Below, one piece after another: positions 41,969 to 44,711 of a stretch of DNA of 44,711 nt. Positions within the stretch are counted from its first letter, which is position 1. Every line of letters begins with the position of its first letter. The translations under genes and the position numbers were made by a program. This DNA comes from Methanolinea sp. UBA275 (GTDB lineage Archaea > Halobacteriota > Methanomicrobia > Methanomicrobiales > Methanospirillaceae): positions 1 to 44,711 of the forward strand of contig DAWU01000045.1 in NCBI GenBank assembly GCA_002506105.1, read 5' to 3'. The notes below the pieces were generated by a model that worked only from the letters and a program-made list of their open reading frames with translations, had not been told where the DNA came from and ran no database searches.

Positions 41969-42228
41969 TCTGTATTCCCCCTATGCCACGTTTTGTGGCT
42001 GAATCTTCATGGTTCGAGGGGTATAATAGTAATTTGCCCGGAGGGATGGGGGTCACGATTGCCCGGCATATGTGCATGGTGATCCTTCATGCGCCGCTAT
42101 ACAGGGGCAATTTCCTTCCCTCATGCCTATCGGCGGACAGGAGAGTTGATCACACATCAAAAGAATTTCCCGGTAACCGCGTTTCCCGGGATGGGGGGGA
42201 CTTCCCCTTTTTAAAAAATCCCCGCACC

Positions 42229-42954
42229 CTACTTTGTTGCCACGAGCACCTTGAACCATTCATACTCGTTGACGGGGATGATGTCGACATGCGCAAATCC
42301 TGCATCCTTACAGAGTGCCGCCCACTGGTCGAACCCGATGCAGTATTCGCCATCGTTGAGGATATGCTTCTTCCCGTTGTCGTACATCCTCTCGAATGCC
42401 TGAACACCGCCCTCCCTCATTGCGAGTTCAAGTTCGCTGGTGAGGTATTTCAGGATCCGCGTTAACCGCACCGGATCATCCCTGTCGCCCGTGGTATCCA
42501 TGTCGATCTCCCCGATGATGAACCTCCCGCCATCCTTCAGGAAATCGTATATTTTCTGAATCACGGGCTCTTTTTCTTTCACGTGATGGAGCGAGACCGT
42601 CGCGGCGATGATATCGAACTGGCGGGGATTGAACTCCATCTGCTCCGCGGACACCTGTTCGCATGAAATGTGTGGTGAGAGATTGAATTTCCGAATCTTT
42701 TCCTGGAAGAGTGAGAGCATCTGGGCCGAGCTGTCAATTGCTAGAATCCTGCACTCTGCCTTCTCAAGGAATTTTAACGAGAGAAGTCCTGTACCACACC
42801 CTATATCAAGAATACTGTCATTATCCCTTACGCCAGACTCTTTCACGACAAGATCGAGCATTGCATGATGTCTCCCGAGTTTTCCGAGCGTGCTGTCATA
42901 TTCGTTCGCCCAGTCCTGAAACCATTCACGGGTATTCCTTGTGAGCGGGTCCAT
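42229..42954 (-). CDS. Class I SAM-dependent methyltransferase
   Basis: 241 residues. Motif I is SILDIGCGTGLLSLKFLE (about residue 45), motif II ILAIDSSAQML, and a post-II region with QFDIIAATVSLHHVKEKEPV. Further on are GGRFIIGEIDMDTTGD and a C-terminal strand pair (FAHVDIIPVNEYEWFKVLVA). Length and motifs fit the ubiE/COQ5-like small-molecule methyltransferase group. The substrate is unknown. ATG at 42954 follows a T/A-rich stretch. Single gene, convergent-neutral context. Confidence 0.85.
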   Translation of the reverse strand: MDPLTRNTREWFQDWANEYDSTLGKLGRHHAMLDLVVKESGVRDNDSILDIGCGTGLLSLKFLEKAECRILAIDSSAQMLSLFQEKIRKFNLSPHISCEQVSAEQMEFNPRQFDIIAATVSLHHVKEKEPVIQKIYDFLKDGGRFIIGEIDMDTTGDRDDPVRLTRILKYLTSELELAMREGGVQAFERMYDNGKKHILNDGEYCIGFDQWAALCKDAGFAHVDIIPVNEYEWFKVLVATK

Positions 42955-43000
42955 CGTTATTCTCTCAAGAATAGGAATCCAGGATAATGAGACTGATGGA

Positions 43001-43363
43001 TCAAGCCGGTCCTTTCATTTTTTCTCGGATTTCCAGGAGAACCGGACGGATTCCAGGGATATCTTCTGTAATTGTGACCCACGTAATGTCGAGGCTCACA
43101 CCGAAGTAATGATGTATCAGCTTGTCACGCATTGCGGCCATGTGTGCCCATGGAACTTCGGGATACATTTCCTTGAACGTTTCCGGCAAATTTTTCACGG
43201 CTTCACCAAGAATCTCCAGATTCCTGATTACAGCATCCTGGGTTTTTAGATCATTTCCAAAATCATTCCGGGTCATACCGGAAGTGAACAGGAGGATACG
43301 ATCAATAGCAACCACGATATCATCAAGAAAAAGGGAGGGATCTGTGCGATCCCGGTCAGGCAT
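43001..43363 (-). CDS. HepT-like HEPN toxin
   Basis: 120 residues from the ATG at 43363; the frame runs upstream to 43438 inside the antitoxin gene and is not used. The HEPN RNase motif is present as RDKLIHHYFGV (Arg, four residues, His, then Tyr). Preceding helices contain AVIRNLEILGEAVKNLP, typical of HepT/DUF86. It is overlapped by 8 bases with the MNT gene upstream. The pair forms a MntA-HepT toxin-antitoxin module in which the nucleotidyltransferase AMPylates HepT to neutralise it. Confidence 0.9.
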   Translation of the reverse strand: MPDRDRTDPSLFLDDIVVAIDRILLFTSGMTRNDFGNDLKTQDAVIRNLEILGEAVKNLPETFKEMYPEVPWAHMAAMRDKLIHHYFGVSLDITWVTITEDIPGIRPVLLEIREKMKGPA

Positions 43364-43649
43364 ATGCAACCTCTGACAGGATTCGTCCGGATAGCGCAGG
43401 TTTGAGGGCATCAGGGGTGACGAGATCCACCTTTGCACCCAATGACGAACTTAAAAATTCTTCCAGTTCCAGGAAGGTGAAAAATCCGACCGGACGGGAA
43501 AATTCCACAAGTATGTCGATATCACTCCCCTCCTTCTGCTCCCCCCTTGAAACAGATCCAAATACTCCGATCTTCTCCACATGATAGCGATCATTCAGGT
43601 CCTTTGCAAGTAATCTCAATGTGGCAAGGACTTCATTCCGGTTTATCAT
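43356..43649 (-). CDS. MntA-type minimal nucleotidyltransferase antitoxin
   Basis: 97 residues. The catalytic signature is IGVFGSVSRGEQKEGSDIDI, with the Gly-Ser and Asp-x-Asp residues of the Pol-beta-like minimal nucleotidyltransferase fold, followed by a third acidic-region strand (KVDLVTPDALKP). Such antitoxins transfer AMP to the Tyr of HepT. The stop overlaps the hepT start by 8 bases (ATGCCTGA), fixing gene order antitoxin then toxin. The start ATG overlaps the stop of a weak upstream ORF. Confidence 0.9.
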   Translation of the reverse strand: MINRNEVLATLRLLAKDLNDRYHVEKIGVFGSVSRGEQKEGSDIDILVEFSRPVGFFTFLELEEFLSSSLGAKVDLVTPDALKPALSGRILSEVAYA

Positions 43650-43885
43650 CCTGATGATCTCTCCTCATGAGAACATATGTAGTTTCCGTAGGCAGCTCTA
43701 TGAAGGGTCATCATGTTCATAGGACTGTGAACACTCTCGTCTGGCCCGATAAAAAGCATGGATGAGGTGCCCGGCCTGGTCCTGGAAGGGTAGACTCCGG
43801 TGACATACCACCCTCCGGCACCATGCAGACATTCCCCGCTCATCCCCACAACACTTATTTCCGGTAAGAGTTCTCCTTCTATCAT
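43646..43885 (-). CDS. Doubtful 79-residue ORF before the toxin-antitoxin pair
   Basis: ATG at 43885 with GGAG close upstream, stop overlapping the MNT ATG by four bases, the coupling layout of a co-translated gene. The sequence is Gly-, Ser- and Thr-rich, with TSSMLFIGPDESVHSPMN, faintly like the C-terminal core of M20-type amidohydrolases, so it may be a fragment. No family is secure. The 86 bases between this ORF and the next gene, as well as the plus strand here, show nothing recognisable. Confidence 0.3.
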   Translation of the reverse strand: MIEGELLPEISVVGMSGECLHGAGGWYVTGVYPSRTRPGTSSMLFIGPDESVHSPMNMMTLHRAAYGNYICSHEERSSG

Positions 43886-43971
43886 ACTCCGATGAGAGGA
43901 CTATAAGGAACAGGGTGACTGATGTCCTCCGTTATGGAATCCTGAAGGAAGATAAGAGAGGATGAATAGCC

Positions 43972-44568
43972 ATGAAAAAGAACAATCACAGTTTCTCATT
44001 CCCTGTGTTCCTGCTCATCATTGGTATTCTTGGTATCCCCTGTGCCAGCGTGTTGGCGCTGGAATTCACTGTCACCGCACAATCCGTGCGAACCCCCATT
44101 CCCATTGAGATGAGGCCAGTGCCGAATGTGAGCATCATCAGCTGGGATCCACTCATCGAGAGAGAATCTCCGCATTACATGCTTCTCATCGTAAACGAAG
44201 TCGGGAAAACCGCTACGCTTCGTTCAATCGATGAATGCTATGCCTCGAGAGCGGAGAAGGAATGGATGGCAGATTTCATTCAGAATATCTGGAGGAAATA
44301 TCCTGTCATTATTGTAAAAGAGGGGAACCTCACATTTCTTTCGATCGACAGGATCGCACAGGGGCACGGTCTTACTGACGAGGAGAAGAGAGGACTTGAG
44401 TTCGTCGACCTGGAAATAACAAAGTATCTCAATGACCGTTTCCGGGCAATCACCGGGGCACCTGCACCATGTTCCTGGTTCTCAGTCCCTGATACGCTTA
44501 AAGACAGGATCCTATATGTGATCCGGAGTCTCAACGACTCTGTGATCGAGTGTGCGACCACTCTTTGA
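43972..44568 (+). CDS. Putative secreted protein
   Basis: 198 residues, ATG at 43972. A signal peptide (SFPVFLLIIGILGIPCASVLA) is followed by a soluble region with no repeats: FTVTAQSVRTPIPIEMRPV, HYMLLIVNEVGKTATLRSID, EWMADFIQNIWRKYPVIIV and ITKYLNDRFRAITGAP. The last 40 residues contain one Cys near CSWFSVPDTL and one at the end. No known family. Likely exported; no operon partner. Confidence 0.65.
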   Translation: MKKNNHSFSFPVFLLIIGILGIPCASVLALEFTVTAQSVRTPIPIEMRPVPNVSIISWDPLIERESPHYMLLIVNEVGKTATLRSIDECYASRAEKEWMADFIQNIWRKYPVIIVKEGNLTFLSIDRIAQGHGLTDEEKRGLEFVDLEITKYLNDRFRAITGAPAPCSWFSVPDTLKDRILYVIRSLNDSVIECATTL

Positions 44569-44627
44569 CATTTTCAGGACTTCTCTCATCCCATTCCTGT
44601 AAAATGTTAGTTCCGAACTGATAATCC

Positions 44628-44711
44628 TCAAGCTCCCTCTCCCTCGATCCACCGCGTGAGGCTTCCCATGCGCCGGAAGGCCTCCTGCCTGACTTCGCCA
44701 GAAGAAGGAAG
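44628..44711 (-). CDS. C-terminal end of a gene entering from the right edge
   Basis: From the last base of the window the minus strand reads in frame SSGEVRQEAFRRMGSL, then TRWIEGEGA and a TGA at 44628-44630. Charged, helical composition and high coding quality suggest the tail of a real protein truncated by the window. Too little is present to name it. Confidence 0.5.
   Translation of the reverse strand, partial: LPSSGEVRQEAFRRMGSLTRWIEGEGA

Overview
The window looks like chromosome from a methanogenic euryarchaeon, most likely Methanomicrobiales-like. This is inferred from gene content and signals, not from a database search. The support is large secreted proteins built of PQQ-type propeller repeats and PKD domains, lipobox proteins with Thr/Pro-rich linkers, a membrane histidine kinase with a HDINNQL-type phosphoacceptor motif, archaeal TATA boxes about 25 nt upstream of inferred starts (some leaderless), and a mixture of SD-led and SD-less genes. 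I saw no rRNA, tRNA, CRISPR array, intact transposase or phage module.

Layout. 1-7.3 kb is a cell-surface and sensing region: a 14-aa-repeat secreted protein, a Thr-linker secreted protein, a lipoprotein, a PAS histidine kinase and a PQQ/PKD protein. 7.4-13.6 kb holds a cupin, a LonC/AAA_32-type protease, two small FMN-type proteins and two lipoproteins, one of only 50 aa. 13.6-22.1 kb holds an ABC-2 exporter pair, a lipid-anchored solute-binding/Cache receptor and a 1,612-aa PQQ/PKD giant. 22.5-30.5 kb holds a structured intergenic element, an HNH-type nuclease, a tiny zinc ribbon, a Cache lipoprotein, a secreted metallo-beta-lactamase-fold hydrolase, a DUF3795 protein, a histidine phosphatase and an MscS channel gene split by an apparent one-base frameshift. 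30.7-38.6 kb holds a membrane ferredoxin, a zinc ribbon, a second small secreted repeat protein, moeA and an ABC-ATPase remnant. 38.7-44.7 kb holds a MarR regulator with a palindromic operator, a bacterial-type LonA, a TPR protein, a methyltransferase and a MNT/HEPN toxin-antitoxin pair.

The most interesting object is a two-copy element at 26115-26227 and 36795-36908 that looks like an undescribed small-RNA family. Both copies are about 113 nt, in the same orientation, and start 25 nt after a TATA box. Both fold into the same rod: a closing stem, a 3x3 internal loop, three further helices and a conserved apical CCACCTTGA. Stem differences are mostly pairing-compatible while loop sequences are conserved. 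The apical region of copy 1 is perfectly complementary over 14 nt to the 5' end of the first PQQ/PKD gene, and over 11 nt to the inferred leader of the second. This suggests trans-acting control of surface-protein mRNAs. A separate multi-stem element lies at 22987-23098.

All coordinates, translations, pairings and motif positions were worked out by eye. Family names rest on motif recognition.
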